The notes under the pieces are model-generated. The model did no database searches. It was given only the letters and a program-made list of their open reading frames with translations, and was not told the origin of the DNA. Below, piece after piece: positions 31,960-42,539 of a stretch of DNA of 64,000 bases (within the stretch, counting starts at the first letter, position 1; each line of letters opens with the position of its first letter). The DNA is from Vombatus ursinus. Its lineage: Eukaryota > Chordata > Mammalia > Diprotodontia > Vombatidae. The DNA is taken from the NCBI RefSeq assembly GCF_900497805.2, contig NW_020954581.1, forward strand, positions 6,062,057-6,126,056, given 5' to 3'. A program made the position numbers and the translations under genes.

Positions 31960-33295
31960 AGTGAAAGGAATTCAGTGGGAAACAGTTTGGGGGCTTCTTT
32001 CCATCAGAGGTGTTGTCTTTTTGCCACATCACATATTTTTCTTCTAAGTGATTTCCCATGAAAGGAAGCCAATACACCTTGAGTGGAGCGAGGGTTGTAT
32101 TGTGCTTTGAAGGCAGAAACAAAGGCAGCTGGGGCCCCAAAGGAGAGATGCAGTTTCTGTGGGTGATGGAATTAGTAGGAGGCTTGGTGGTTTGAGGGGT
32201 CTTTGTGCACTGATCCCTGATTCACTTAGGCAGCCGCAATGCCGTTAATTCGAGTTTTTAATCATTCTGAAAACAGGGCTTGGATGCCTGCGCAAAGAGG
32301 GAAAGTGGGGGTAAAAGAAAGGAGTAGGCAAAAATGACTTTAATTAAAATGTGAATTCAGTACAGGCAGGGTAAGAAAAGAAGCTTGGCCCTGGACGATA
32401 TCACAAAGATCCAGAGGGGCTAAGCCATTAGTTCTGGAGCCAAAGTTTCTTGCTTCAAATAAGAGAGGCCCTCGCTGCCCTTCTGGGCCAAAGGAAATAG
32501 GCATGTGAGTTGGGAGTTTTTTGAGATTAGCTGTTTAGAAGAACGCCTAAATCTACTTCCAAAACAATTTTTTTAGATGTAAACTTTCACCTTCTAAAGG
32601 CTATGCCAGTGGGAGAGCTGGGAAATAAATGAGGTAGCCCTACTTCTAATGTACCTGGTGAAATGGAGACGCCCTCATTGAAAGACTTTACCAGAAGCCT
32701 GCGGGTGAACTCCGCCTGGGGGAGGACGGCTCTTTGCTAGCAGGGAGAAGGATTTGATGTGTCCCCAAGCTATCTCAGCCACTACATCATTCCTAAAGTC
32801 TTTTTTATCTTTTAAGGGGGTGTCACTCGATTCCAAATCCAACAACAACAACAAAGAATAAAGTCCCTCGTTATATTTTCAGAATAGGGAGAAACAAGGC
32901 AGGCGGCACGTCAATTCCCCATCACTGTCCCACTGAAGACAGCGCTGCCAACGTAATGGATCCTTCTCTGTATGTGACAAATGATACAGGCCCAGGCACT
33001 CTTATGTGCTGCCTTCCACCTAAGGAGAGGAATAAATGGTCGCTGTGCAATGTAAAATGGGGGCTCCAGATCCGTCCTGACAATTGAAAACTTCCAAAGC
33101 CCACAGTCACCACGAGAGTGCTGCTAATTAGAAGCAAGGCAGTAAACAAATTAGTAAATGCATTAGTAAATGAAGGATACCCTAGGGGCTCCAAAGAGTT
33201 AATTTGCTTCCAAAAGATGAGCAACTTATCCATACCCACTGGTGAAATCAAGCCTGCTATTAGAACCACTTAGTACTAACCTTGCAACTTAGCAT
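31960..33295. other. low-repeat island 2, candidate non-coding constraint
   Basis: About 1.3 kb without a recognised interspersed repeat. It holds homeodomain-like words (gccgttaattcgag at 32240, gactttaattaaaatg at 32336) and a small CpG cluster near 32700-32730. The 115-codon reverse frame at 32922-33269 has no domain and no coding character I can defend. Confidence 0.45.
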
Positions 33296-33455
33296 CATGG
33301 GATCATAGATCTGGAGAGGGAAGGGCTCTCAGAGATCACATAGGCCATTCCCCCCTCTCCCACACATACTCCCGACAATGCCCATAGAAATTTAGTGACT
33401 TATTCAAGGTCACACAGAAAGTAGGAAATTGCGAGATCCTCTGACCCCAAGTGAT
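33296..33455 (-). repeat. MIR/Ther-type SINE
   Basis: gatcatagatctggagaggg, agtgacttattcaaggtcac. Confidence 0.85.
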
Positions 33456-33697
33456 GTATGGAAAAACTGTCTAATATTTAGAGCTGTTGAAAACAGATGG
33501 AGTGAATTGCTTCAGAAGTAGAAGACTCCCCTTCAGATTTCTTTATCTGTTGGCTCAAAGACCACTTGTTGAGGATGTTGGAGGTTTGGGGGGGACTGTG
33601 TGACTTCTGAAGCCCTTTTGCTCTGAGATGCTATGGTATTGTGATTTCACCAATGTGGCTGTCCCAAAATGTGAGCTCCTACACAGTAGGGAGGGCA

Positions 33698-33923
33698 TAA
33701 ACAAGAGCCTACTATGTGCCAGATGCTGCACTAAGAGCTTTTACAACCAGTATCTCCTTTGATCCTCACAACAACCCTGAGAGGTGGATAATGCTGCAGT
33801 GATTTTACAGTTGAGGAAACTGAGGCAATCAGAGATTACTTGGGGTCACACAGCTAATAAGTGTCTGAAGTCATATTTGAACTCAGGCCCAACATCGTAT
33901 GTACCAAGCCACAGCTGCCTCTA
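33698..33923 (-). repeat. MIR SINE, near full length
   Basis: Reverse copy with the distal part (ctttgatcctcacaacaacc), core (cagttgaggaaactgaggca) and head (accaagccacagctgcctct). Confidence 0.92.
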
Positions 33924-34117
33924 AGGACAATGGCCAGTTCCAAATAGCTATACGTGTACAGTACAAAATTATGTAGTTAAATGTGACTGTCTTTGCTACA
34001 TTCAGTTTTAGACGATGATAAAATAGTAGTGTCCCTAATTTACAGAAAAGAGAAACTGAGGTACAGAGCCACCCAAGGCCCTACAGAAGTTTTTCTACCT
34101 CCAGTTTTCACATGACC

Positions 34118-34295
34118 TTTCCTGGTCTTTCCAGTCCTCACCCTGTAATTACCCTATCCATTATATATAGATTCATCTGTGTACATATTATTTCTTTCAG
34201 GTGAATATCAGCTTTTTTGGAATCAAGGATTGTTTCTTTTTTGTCTTTGACTTCAGTACCCAGCACAGTATCTGGGGCACAGAAAGTGTTTGGTT
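34118..34295 (+). repeat. L2 LINE 3' terminus
   Basis: atcagcttttttggaatcaa (the ttgagggcaggga region, diverged), gtacccagcacagtatctgg. Confidence 0.75.
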
Positions 34296-34319
34296 TGCAT
34301 GCTGGCTGGCTGGCTTCAT

Positions 34320-34700
34320 TCATTGCTAATTTTACCCTGGCATATTCATATTATTTCCTGAACATGGGGATGGATGTCATCTGGGGCCAGAATGGTAGAA
34401 CCCCAATTAAAAAAAAAAAACGTTAGAAAGGATGCAATTCCCAAGGAGGAATTTCAAGTTACAGCTGCCATGGGGCAGAAATAGCTTGTGTTGTGCTCTC
34501 AACATTCCCAACAGCTGACCTAGAGGCCTAGTGCAAACACACTGCGGAGAGGCTGGAGCAAGATGTGCTCATCCTGAGCCCAGAGTACTCCTGGAAGCAA
34601 CTGTGGGGCCCTTGGCCAAATACAGAAAACCTGAAACCACAGCATGTAGTAATCTTTGTAGCTGAGGGGCCGAAAATCCCTCCTGCTGGAAGGAGCTTTC
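34320..34700. other. unique segment, no gene seen
   Basis: I see no recognised repeat. Facing frames at 34520-34714 and 34565-34822 overlap and carry no domain. Confidence 0.4.
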
Positions 34701-34701
34701 C

Positions 34702-34922
34702 AAGTCTCTTCCAACTGCTAATGCCCTCACCTCCAATATTACCTCCCTTCCACTCTAAATGTATCTTACACGTACACAGTTATTTACATGTCATCTCCTT
34801 TATTAGAATGGAAGCCCCTTGAGGGCAGGGATTGTTTCTTACCTTTCTCTGTATCCCTTCTACTTAGTACATAGTGCCTGGTGCAGGGCAAACCTTCATA
34901 AATGCTTTTTGACTGATTGGTT
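34702..34922 (+). repeat. L2 LINE 3' terminus
   Basis: ttagaatggaagccccttga, gggcagggattgtttcttac, tcataaatgctttttgactg. Confidence 0.9.
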
Positions 34923-35092
34923 GAAAGGCCAATGAGGTGTAACAGGAGTGTTGTGATCAGACAATAGATATTTCTATTTTCCTCCAGCCTTTCCGGGGGT
35001 TCCCTCCTTTCAAGAAAAATACAATTATAAGATTGAAAGGGATCTTGTCCTCATTCCCCTGCTTCCTGTGCACCCCTATCCTATAAGAAAAC

Positions 35093-35407
35093 TATAGTTA
35101 TCCCTTCCACATTATGACTTTCTCCATCATGGTTTTGACACATCACAGGTCTGTATAAGAAATCAAATGGGGATTTTTTGGGAGTTTTGTGGAAGCTGTA
35201 GATGACACAGAAAAAATTTAGAAACTCAGAAATGCAGAAAATATATGTGTAGTATTGTATAATATCAACAGATTTTATCTTTTAATACCAAAATAATTCA
35301 GACTTCTTCTCTGGCATGAAGGGAGGACCAAAAAAAATTTACATCAATTTTCCAGATCTCAGGGGCACTGTGCCTCTAACCCCCATGATGTACAAGGGAT
35401 AATTGTA
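35093..35407 (+). mobile_element. Tigger-like MITE, copy 2
   Basis: A 315-bp copy with better ends than copy 1. tatagttatcccttccacat at the left pairs with the complement of tgtacaagggataattgta at the right, with TA at both edges. Internal words match copy 1 (aatatatgtgtagtattgta, acttcttctctggcatgaag). Non-autonomous. Confidence 0.82.
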
Positions 35408-35421
35408 TTTATCTTCTTTAT

Positions 35422-35560
35422 TAGTCAATCAATAAAACGATGAAGTTCCTACTATGTACAAAAGTATTTTGCTGGGCACTGGGAGAGAAAGAAAAGTATA
35501 AACCACAGTCACTGTGGTTTATATACAAAGAGTTTGTAGTCTATTTGGGAAAAAGAAAAT
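35422..35560 (-). repeat. L2 LINE 3' end carrying a palindrome
   Basis: Reverse tail: tcaatcaataaaacgatgaa, gttcctactatgtacaaaag, gctgggcactggga. A 12-bp-arm palindrome lies inside at 35497-35523. Confidence 0.8.
35497..35523. repeat. palindrome, 12-bp arms
   Basis: tataaaccacag, spacer tca, ctgtggtttata. The arms are perfect complements. Confidence 0.95.
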
Positions 35561-35624
35561 GTGTACAAAGGAAAAGACATATAGTACACAGACAGGTAAA
35601 TGACAGGCGTCCAATGAGAAGCAT

Positions 35625-35810
35625 CTCTTTTGGAAATAGTATAGAATTCTATACTATATGGGAAGGACCTGAGTTAGAAGTCTGGCTCTTTCCCTGACTA
35701 GTTTATTTAACCTGGTCAAACTGTTTCAACTTCCTGGGCCTCAGTTTCCCCACCTGTGCAATGGATGCAACAATGTTTGTACCACCTGCCTCACAGGATT
35801 GTTGTGGGGA
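35625..35810 (+). repeat. MIR SINE, left part of a split copy
   Basis: Forward copy (ttcctgggcctcagtttccc, cctcacaggattgttgtggg), cut by a second MIR. Its tail appears to resume at 36086. Confidence 0.75.
35636..35657. repeat. perfect 22-bp palindrome
   Basis: Arms atagtatagaa and ttctatactat, centred on gaattc. It sits at the head of a MIR, 112 bp beyond the palindrome at 35497. Confidence 0.95.
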
Positions 35811-36085
35811 AAGAGGCAATGGATAGAGTGTTATCATGAGTGTTGGGTCTTTATGGAGTCAGGAAAGCTGGTTTAAAATCCCATCTCTGACGCACTAGCT
35901 CAGTGATAATGGGATAATCCCTTCATGGCTCTGCACACCTGTGTCCTCATTTGTAAAATGGGGATTCTAATACCTGTAGGACCTACCTCCCAGAGTTGTG
36001 AGGCTCACGTGAGAAAAAAAAATGTAGGCGAGCAGCTTGACAAACTTTAAAGCCCTATAAAAATGTCAGTTATTGTTAAATCTTA
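35811..36085 (+). repeat. MIR SINE inserted in a MIR
   Basis: Forward, near full length: gaggcaatggatagagtgtt, tgtcctcatttgtaaaatgg, agcttgacaaactttaaagc, attattgtt end. Confidence 0.85.
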
Positions 36086-36164
36086 AAGAATTGTGTAAAT
36101 GTGGGTTTTTATTATGGGATTCAATGAGATAATACATGCAAACCACTTTACAAACTTGAAGATC
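36086..36164 (+). repeat. MIR SINE, right part of a split copy
   Basis: gggattcaatgagataatac, aaaccactttacaaacttga. It supplies the 3' part missing from 35625-35810. Confidence 0.65.
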
Positions 36165-36312
36165 GTAGATCTAGGAAGCAGGCTCCTCAAAGGCCTAGCT
36201 AGCCCAACCTCTTCATTTTACAGGTGAAGAAACTAAGGCCAGGAACATGAAATGAGGCCAGTCACTCACTCAGGTCATAAGCGTCTGAGTTGGGATTTGA
36301 ATCCAGAGCCTC
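36165..36312 (-). repeat. MIR/Ther-type SINE
   Basis: acaggtgaagaaactaaggc, tgggatttgaatccagagcc. Confidence 0.85.
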
Positions 36313-36317
36313 AAAAA

Positions 36318-36580
36318 AAGTTGTTGCTGTTGAGTCGTTTTTCAGTCATGTCTGACTTTTTGTAACCCCATTTGGGGTTCTCTGGGCAAGGATACTGGAA
36401 TAGTTTGCCATTACCTTCTTTACCTCATTTTACAGATGAAGAACTGAGGCAAACAGGGTTAATTGACTTGCCCAGGATCATGTAACTAGTGAGTGTCTGA
36501 GGTTGGATTTGAACTCATGAAGAGGAATCTTCCTGACTCTAGGCCCAGCACTCTATCTGCTGTCCCTCCTAGTAGCCCCA
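36318..36580 (-). repeat. Mar-1 SINE, near full length
   Basis: Reverse: ttgttgctgttgagtcg tail end, accccatttggggttctctg, gaggcaaacagggttaattg, head complement at ctctatctgctgtccctcct. Confidence 0.93.
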
Positions 36581-36584
36581 AAGG

Positions 36585-37055
36585 TTAGCTATTAAAAATA
36601 ATTAATATTGGGGCATGTTGAGGGGCATTTATTTATATGAATTCTGGCAACCTAAACTGCAGAAAGATGTCAACTCAGTCTTCATAATTATGAGTTTCAT
36701 TTTCTTTGAAAATAGCTCCATGATGGTGGAAGAGGGGGTTTCTTTCCACCACCCCCCATTCTCCCCTCTCTCCTCCTTGCCCCCAGGTCCTTTCCATTGC
36801 TGTCTAGCGGGGAGTGGATTCTAAGTACCAAGACCATCCCTGGTATTACCTGGCATTGCACTCTGCCAGCCTCATAAATGTTGATGCTTCTGAATTTTAA
36901 CCACTATTAGGGGCTTGAATATACTCTGCCCCCGATGAAGGTGGTGGCAGGCCTTGTCACAGAGCCTTTGAAGTCTCCATGACTACCTTGAGAGGCGGAT
37001 GATACTTCTAGTCAGAATCTGATGGATAAAAACCCTCTTTCAGCCCCTACTCAAA
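36585..37055. other. unique segment, no gene seen
   Basis: I see no recognised repeat. A C-rich tract lies at 36748-36785. Confidence 0.4.
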
Positions 37056-37059
37056 GAAA

Positions 37060-37242
37060 AAAATCCATGTAAGATTACCTACCATCCAATTTGTGTGTTT
37101 CTTGTACCTATTTATTTACCAGTTGTCTCATTAGCCTTTTCCCCAAGGGCAGGGGTCATTTTCCCTTTTCTTTGTATCTCTCAAATTTAGCACAGAACTT
37201 AGTATACAGTAGGTACTTAATAAAAGCTTGTTTAACATTGAC
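37060..37242 (+). repeat. L2 LINE 3' terminus
   Basis: ttccccaagggcaggggtca, cagtaggtacttaataaaag. Confidence 0.88.
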
Positions 37243-37750
37243 AGACAGACACCGAAGTGTCTCATTATTTTGCTACTTTTTCCCCAAGTGAAGTTTTTTT
37301 GTTCATCTCATTTCTATTTCTTTTGTGAAGAATTTTTTTTTTTGCCTTGAGGATTAAAATATTCTCTTCCCCTCTCCCTCAGCCTCCCTTTCGGCCAAGA
37401 TAGTAATTTTCTTTAAGTAAAACTTCTCTGACTTTCATGTTTTATAAATCCTTCTTCTTTTTTGGCATTTAGTGTAAAAGTCTGGAGCTATGACATCTAA
37501 GCTGAGTGATCCAAAGACGATTCATACTCAAGACATTTTTCAGGCCAAAGGAGTATTATTTTCATTGTTACTTGGCTCTATTATTTGTTCTCAGATTGCA
37601 TTTTCCCAGACTTGTAATAGTGTTGAAAAATAGAAATACACTGTTGTTTTATTAACACACCTCTGCTTTTTTTGTATTAACAGATCCTTTTATTGTATTA
37701 ACAATCCTTTCTGATAAATGAATAATGGAATAATGACGGCAGGCTTCAGA
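37243..37750. other. unique AT-rich segment, no gene seen
   Basis: No recognised repeat. TATTAACA occurs near 37648, 37674 and 37697. Possible constrained sequence, weak evidence. Confidence 0.35.
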
Positions 37751-37751
37751 T

Positions 37752-37992
37752 GAAGCTGGCTGTGTCACCAGAATGCTGGAACCGATGCTACAGAATAAAT
37801 CCCAGCCTCTAACACATACACTTATTAGTTATGGAACCCTGGGGAAGGCTTTTTGTGCCTCTGTGTCCTCATCTGTAAAATGGGCATGATAACAGCATTT
37901 ACCTCAAAGGGACTTTGTGGGGATTGAACAAGATAAGATATGTAAAGAGCTTTGCAAAAGTTAAGATTGTTCTATAAATGTGAGTTACTGTC
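37752..37992 (+). repeat. MIR SINE, near full length
   Basis: tcctcatctgtaaaatgggc, gggattgaacaagataagat, agctttgcaaaagttaagat. Confidence 0.88.
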
Positions 37993-38087
37993 TTCACCAT
38001 CATCTTTATTTTACATTGGTAGAGGGGATTTCCAAATTGGGAGTTCCCAAAACTGATCACAGTTTTATATGCCCCACCCCAAATAGT

Positions 38088-38226
38088 TGCCATTTGTATA
38101 ATGCTTCAAGGTTTGCAAATGCTTTATACACATTATCTCATTTTATCCTGCCAACAACTCAATGAGATAGGTACTATTGGAATCCCTAATGTATGGATTG
38201 AGGAAGCTTTGGTTCAGAAAGCACAT
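38088..38226 (-). repeat. MIR SINE
   Basis: Reverse: ttcaaggtttgcaaatgctt, tctcattttatcctgccaac. Confidence 0.8.
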
Positions 38227-38231
38227 GTCAG

Positions 38232-38657
38232 TCAGCCAGTCAGTAAACATTTATTAAGCATCTACACTGTGTCAGGTACAGTGCTAAGCCCTGGGGATAA
38301 AAAGAAAAGTAAAAGACAGTCCCGGCTCCCAAGGAGCTCACAGTCTAATAGGAGAGACAACATGTAAACAATTATATACAAACAAGCTATATACAGGATA
38401 AATTAGAAATTATCAATAGAGGAAAGGCACTAGAATTTAGAGGGTTAGGAAAAGGCTTCCTGTAGAAGGACCAATTTTGTTGAAGGAAGCTAGGAAAGCC
38501 TGGAGGCAGAGATTAGAAGGAAGAGCACTCTAGGCACAGGGGACAGTCGGAGAAATGCCAAGATTTGGGAGATGGATTATCTTGTTTGAGAAACAGCAGG
38601 AGGCCAATGTCACCGGAAAAGAGCATGTAGAAGGGATGATACAAGGTATAAGAAGAC

Positions 38658-38702
<45 letters not shown>

Positions 38703-39010
38703 CAGGTTATAAGGGATTTGGATGCCAGAAGATTTTATATTTTATCTAGAGGTAAGAGAGAGTCAGTGGAGCTTACTGAGTAGCAGAGGTAGGTGAGGGT
38801 AGGGGGAGGGGCAAAGTAACATGATCAAACTTCTGCTTTAGGATGATAACTGTGGCAATGGGGTGAAGCATGGACTGGAGTGGGGAAAGACTTGAGGCAG
38901 GCAGATCCACAAGCAAGTTATTGCAACAGTCTAGGCATGAGGTGATGAAAACTGCACCAGTGTGGTCACAGAGTCAGCAGAGATAAGAAGGTGTATGTGA
39001 GAGATGTTAT
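38232..39010 (-). repeat. L2 LINE, long 3' region
   Basis: Reverse L2 of about 780 bp: gtcagtaaacatttattaag, ctcccaaggagctcacagtc, gaaaaggcttcctgtagaag, then the complement of the C-terminal coding part (gtcagtggagcttactgagt, ttattgcaacagtctaggca). A TG run interrupts it. Confidence 0.88.
38663..38701 (+). repeat. (TG)n microsatellite in an L2
   Basis: About 19 TG units inside the reverse L2. Confidence 0.97.
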
Positions 39011-39052
39011 AAAGGTAACATTGACAGGTCTTGGCTACAGGTTGGAGAGAGA

Positions 39053-39785
39053 GCAATTTGGAACAATGCCCAAAGGGCAATAAAACTGCATACCCTTTGA
39101 CTCACCAATAGCACAACTAGGTCTGCATCCCAAAGAAATTAAAAAAAAAAAAAGGAAAGGATCTATATGTACAAAAATATAGCAATTTTTTTCTGGTGTC
39201 AAAGAACTGGAAATTGAGGGGATGCACATCAACTGGGAAATGCATGGACAAGTTATGGTATATGATTGTGATAGAATATTATTGTGCTATAAGAAATGGT
39301 GAGCAATATGTTTTCAGAAAAAAAAAACTGGAAAGACATCAACTGATGCAAAATGAAGTGAGCAGAACCAGGAGAACACTGTATACAGTTAACAGCAATA
39401 TAACATGATGATGAACTGTGAATGACTTAGCTGTTCTAAGCAATATGATGATCTAAGACAATTCCAAAGGACTCATGATGAAAAATGCTATCCATTTCCA
39501 GAGAAAGAACTGATGCAGTCTGAATGCAGATCAAAGCATACTTTTTTTACTTCATTTTTTTTTTGTTTTCTTTCTTTTCTTTTCTTGTTTGGTCTGTGTT
39601 TTCTTTCATAGCATGACTAATAAGGAAATACGTTTTGAACTGTACATGTATAGCCTATGTCAAATTTCTTGCCTTCTCAGGGTGAAGGGGAAGGACAAAT
39701 GGAAAGAATTTGGAACTCAATTTTTTTAAAGAATGTTAAACATTTTTACATGTAGTTGAAAAATATTTAAAGATTAAAAAAAGGG
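39053..39785 (+). repeat. L1 LINE 3' end, long copy
   Basis: The most complete L1 3' end here (about 730 bp): aaagaactggaaattgaggg, gatagaatattattgtgcta, tgatgcaaaatgaagtgagc, agagaaagaactgatgcagt, and an A-rich tail. The order parallels the 3' end of other mammalian L1s. No ORF2 reading frame survives. Confidence 0.92.
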
Positions 39786-39789
39786 AAAT

Positions 39790-39920
39790 TAAGAAGAAGG
39801 GAAGGTTTAGGAGGACTTGTCTAGGATCATACAGTAAATATCTGAGTTGAGATTTGGATCCATTTTTTTCCTGACTACAAGGTCAGGACCTTATCCACTA
39901 GCCCACACTCTCTCCAAAAA
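39790..39920 (-). repeat. MIR-type SINE fragment
   Basis: aggacttgtctaggatcata, ggtcaggaccttatccacta. Confidence 0.75.
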
Positions 39921-39985
39921 TGTATTATGAAGAATAATGCATGTAAATACTTCTACACCTAAAATAAATAATAGTTACAGCTAGC

Positions 39986-40229
39986 AGTTATATAATGTTC
40001 TAATGCTTACAAAGCACTTTACATGCGGCATTTCATTTGATGCTCACAACAATCTCATGAGATAAGTAGGATAATTATCTCCATTTGACAGATGAGGAAA
40101 GTGAGGCTGACAAAGGTTAAGGGATTTGTCCAGAGTTACAGAGTTAGTAAGTTTCTAAGATGGGATTTGAACTCAGGTTTTCCTGGCTCCGAATAGTTCT
40201 CTCTTACCCACTGTACCAGTGCTGCCTCT
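39986..40229 (-). repeat. MIR SINE, near full length
   Basis: gcttacaaagcactttacat, gacagatgaggaaagtgagg, cactgtaccagtgctgcctc. Confidence 0.93.
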
Positions 40230-41750
40230 CTAGGGACACATACTGGGACTGTTTCCAAGTGCTATAATATGAATCCTTTGGAGTCCCTTTAATTTTTAGC
40301 GTCTGCATCTTGCTTCACATTTCCAGCTCCTCTTTCCCCTCAGTGCTGCATCATGTCATATTCATAAATGCAGATACTTCTTCGCCTGTATCCCTCTAGT
40401 AGGGACATAAATCGTAGGCTCCGATGATGAAACATCACCTTTGTTAGAAACAAACACTGGCAGTGGGGAGCCAGCCCAAGGAAATAAGACAACCAGGTGA
40501 CCTTTACGTTTGGACGATGATTTTACGAATCAGCTTCGGTACCTTTTCCCTTTCCTAATTGAAGTGCAAGACGGATCCACCTGTTCGGCCAATAACTTAT
40601 GTGGGCGACTGCTCGGGTCCTCACCACGTAGGCACTGGCGATCGTGCGTGTGAATCATGGCATTTCTGTTGCCTGAGGCACCGAGGGCACACACGCGGAG
40701 GAGCAGGCTAGACCCAGCTGATTAAGCTGCAGCATAAAACAACACCTCAGTAGTCGAGAGCGTGACAGCCCAGGATGGTTTATTGGACCAAGGAGTATAA
40801 CATTATAATTTACTTCTCTAATACATGTCATGTTCTCTCTTATTGTTTCCCCTTACGGAGTGAAATATGTAGTTAGGAGACTGCTGTATGAGCTGCATGC
40901 GTTGTGCCCCTCCAAAATTAGAAGGTAACAAAGCGTCTTTATTATCCAATGCATTTGGTAGCCCGGTCACAAATCACTGGCAGCGCTGCAGGTGAGCAGA
41001 GAGGGTTTTCCAATAGTCAAGGCAAACATAGTCTCTGCCTGAAGCCTTTTTATTTTTTATTTATTTATTTTTTATTCTTTGAACTGCCAGTGTAGAGAGA
41101 CGGAATTATTACACTTTCCCGCCCTTCCTTCTTCATTGTACGTTCCTAACCATTATGTCTTTGCTTATTGACAGGAGAGTAGAATTTATCCCGTCTGGCT
41201 GGATGCAAATAGCGAAAGATCTAATTTTTCCTCCCCTTCCCCCAAACATAACAATAGATACCACAGAGAGTTTTTGCAAGAGGTGACTTTTCTTTTAAAA
41301 CTCGTGGCGGCTCTCCAGCTCCGAGCTGCTCTGGTCACAGCCAATTTGGAAAGAATGGCTTGCTTGTTTGTCAGGCAAACATGTGTAATCTGATGAAATT
41401 ATTAATGTCATAGTGTTAACTCGCTTCTCATAAATACAGTTCACAGTGCTGACATCGCGATTATGCTCAAATGTTCCGGCCCCTTGCTCATTCTCTCGAT
41501 CTGTCAGTCCAGTATGGGGGAGACAAATTGTGGTGGGCATATGACAATGCACAAAAGAGACATAAAATTCTTCTGATTAAACCTTGATGAAAGATTAAAT
41601 GGTACTGAATGCTTGCCAGATTCCTAGGACATGACATTTTTAACCAGTGGTAATAAAAAGTTTTACTCACTGGAGGTTTAAAAAAAATTATGAGCTTTAA
41701 TACATGTATAAATAATATAAATGTACATATTTACTTGTTTGTGCATGTCT
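40230..41750. other. low-repeat island 3 with CpG-retaining core
   Basis: About 1.5 kb without SINE, L2 or L1. From 40500 to 40705 I count about 16 CpG, far above the surrounding DNA. At 41300-41510 is a second stretch of complex sequence with CpG (ctccgagctgctctggtcac, gctgacatcgcgattatg) and AT words (gaaattattaatg, gttaac). The reverse frames at 41295-41670 have no domain. Confidence 0.5.
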
Positions 41751-41752
41751 GT

Positions 41753-41885
41753 AGCATCATAGACTTAGAGTTGGGAGGTAACCTAGAAGCCTTCTAGACC
41801 AACCCTCTCATTTTCCAGACGAAGACATTGAGGCCCAGAGAAGCAGGATTTGAATTCCGGCTCTCTGTTTCTCCATCCAATGGCT
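41753..41885 (-). repeat. MIR/Ther-type SINE fragment
   Basis: agcatcatagacttagagtt, cagacgaagacattgaggcc. One of the few repeats in this part of the window. Confidence 0.88.
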
Positions 41886-41904
41886 TTCTCTCTGTAATCG
41901 TCTT

Positions 41905-42005
41905 TCAAATAGATGTAATAACCTTGAGGGAAGGTATTATTTCTTTTTGGATTCCCAGACTGTAGGACATTGCCTTGCCCATAGTAGGTAGGTAATTAAC
42001 TCATT
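41905..42005 (+). repeat. L2 LINE 3' end fragment
   Basis: taataaccttgagggaaggt, gcccatagtaggtaggtaat. Confidence 0.7.
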
Positions 42006-42059
42006 TTGAGTTAAAATGAATAGATATATACATTAAATTACAAGTAAAAAACAATTTCC

Positions 42060-42215
42060 TTCATGAATTTTCTCTCATTCTCTATCTGTACTTCTACATT
42101 GTATTTAATTTATGCCATGCATAGTTTGCATTTATTTATGTGTCCATGTTACACCCCCTTAGTAGAATATAGGCTTCTTGAGGACAGGAACTATTTCTGT
42201 TTTGGTCTAAATACA
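42060..42215 (+). repeat. L2 LINE 3' UTR fragment
   Basis: tagaatataggcttcttgag, gacaggaactatttctgttt. Confidence 0.7.
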
Positions 42216-42277
42216 GTTTCTTTATATAGATAGCAGATGTCAGAAAAAAAGCTTGTTGAATAGAATGGAATTGAATG

Positions 42278-42375
42278 GGATTCATTCAGCAAGTATTCAT
42301 TTAAATGCTTCCTATGTGCCTGGCACTGTGTTGAGCCCTGGGAACACAATGACAAACTGAAATGAATCGAATGGA
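42278..42375 (-). repeat. L2 LINE 3' terminus
   Basis: ttcagcaagtattcatttaa, cctatgtgcctggcactgtg. Confidence 0.85.
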
Positions 42376-42539
42376 ATGTATTGTGAGGAAAGAGACACAT
42401 AGATATATGGGAATAGATATAGATAGGTAAACTAAAATTAGGAAAAAATGATTTCTTCTTGGCAAATCAAGCTCTCTACAAAAGGTAGAAGAATCACTTG
42501 TCCCCTTGTCTGGCTTCATTTTGTCATTTGTCCTCATCA

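Noticed and set aside
32922-33269. 115-codon reverse frame in a quiet island
   Set aside because: No recognised domain. Without conservation data it cannot be called a gene.
35093-35407. Considered as a diverged SINE
   Set aside because: Inverted ends with TA edges and no A tail point to a DNA transposon.
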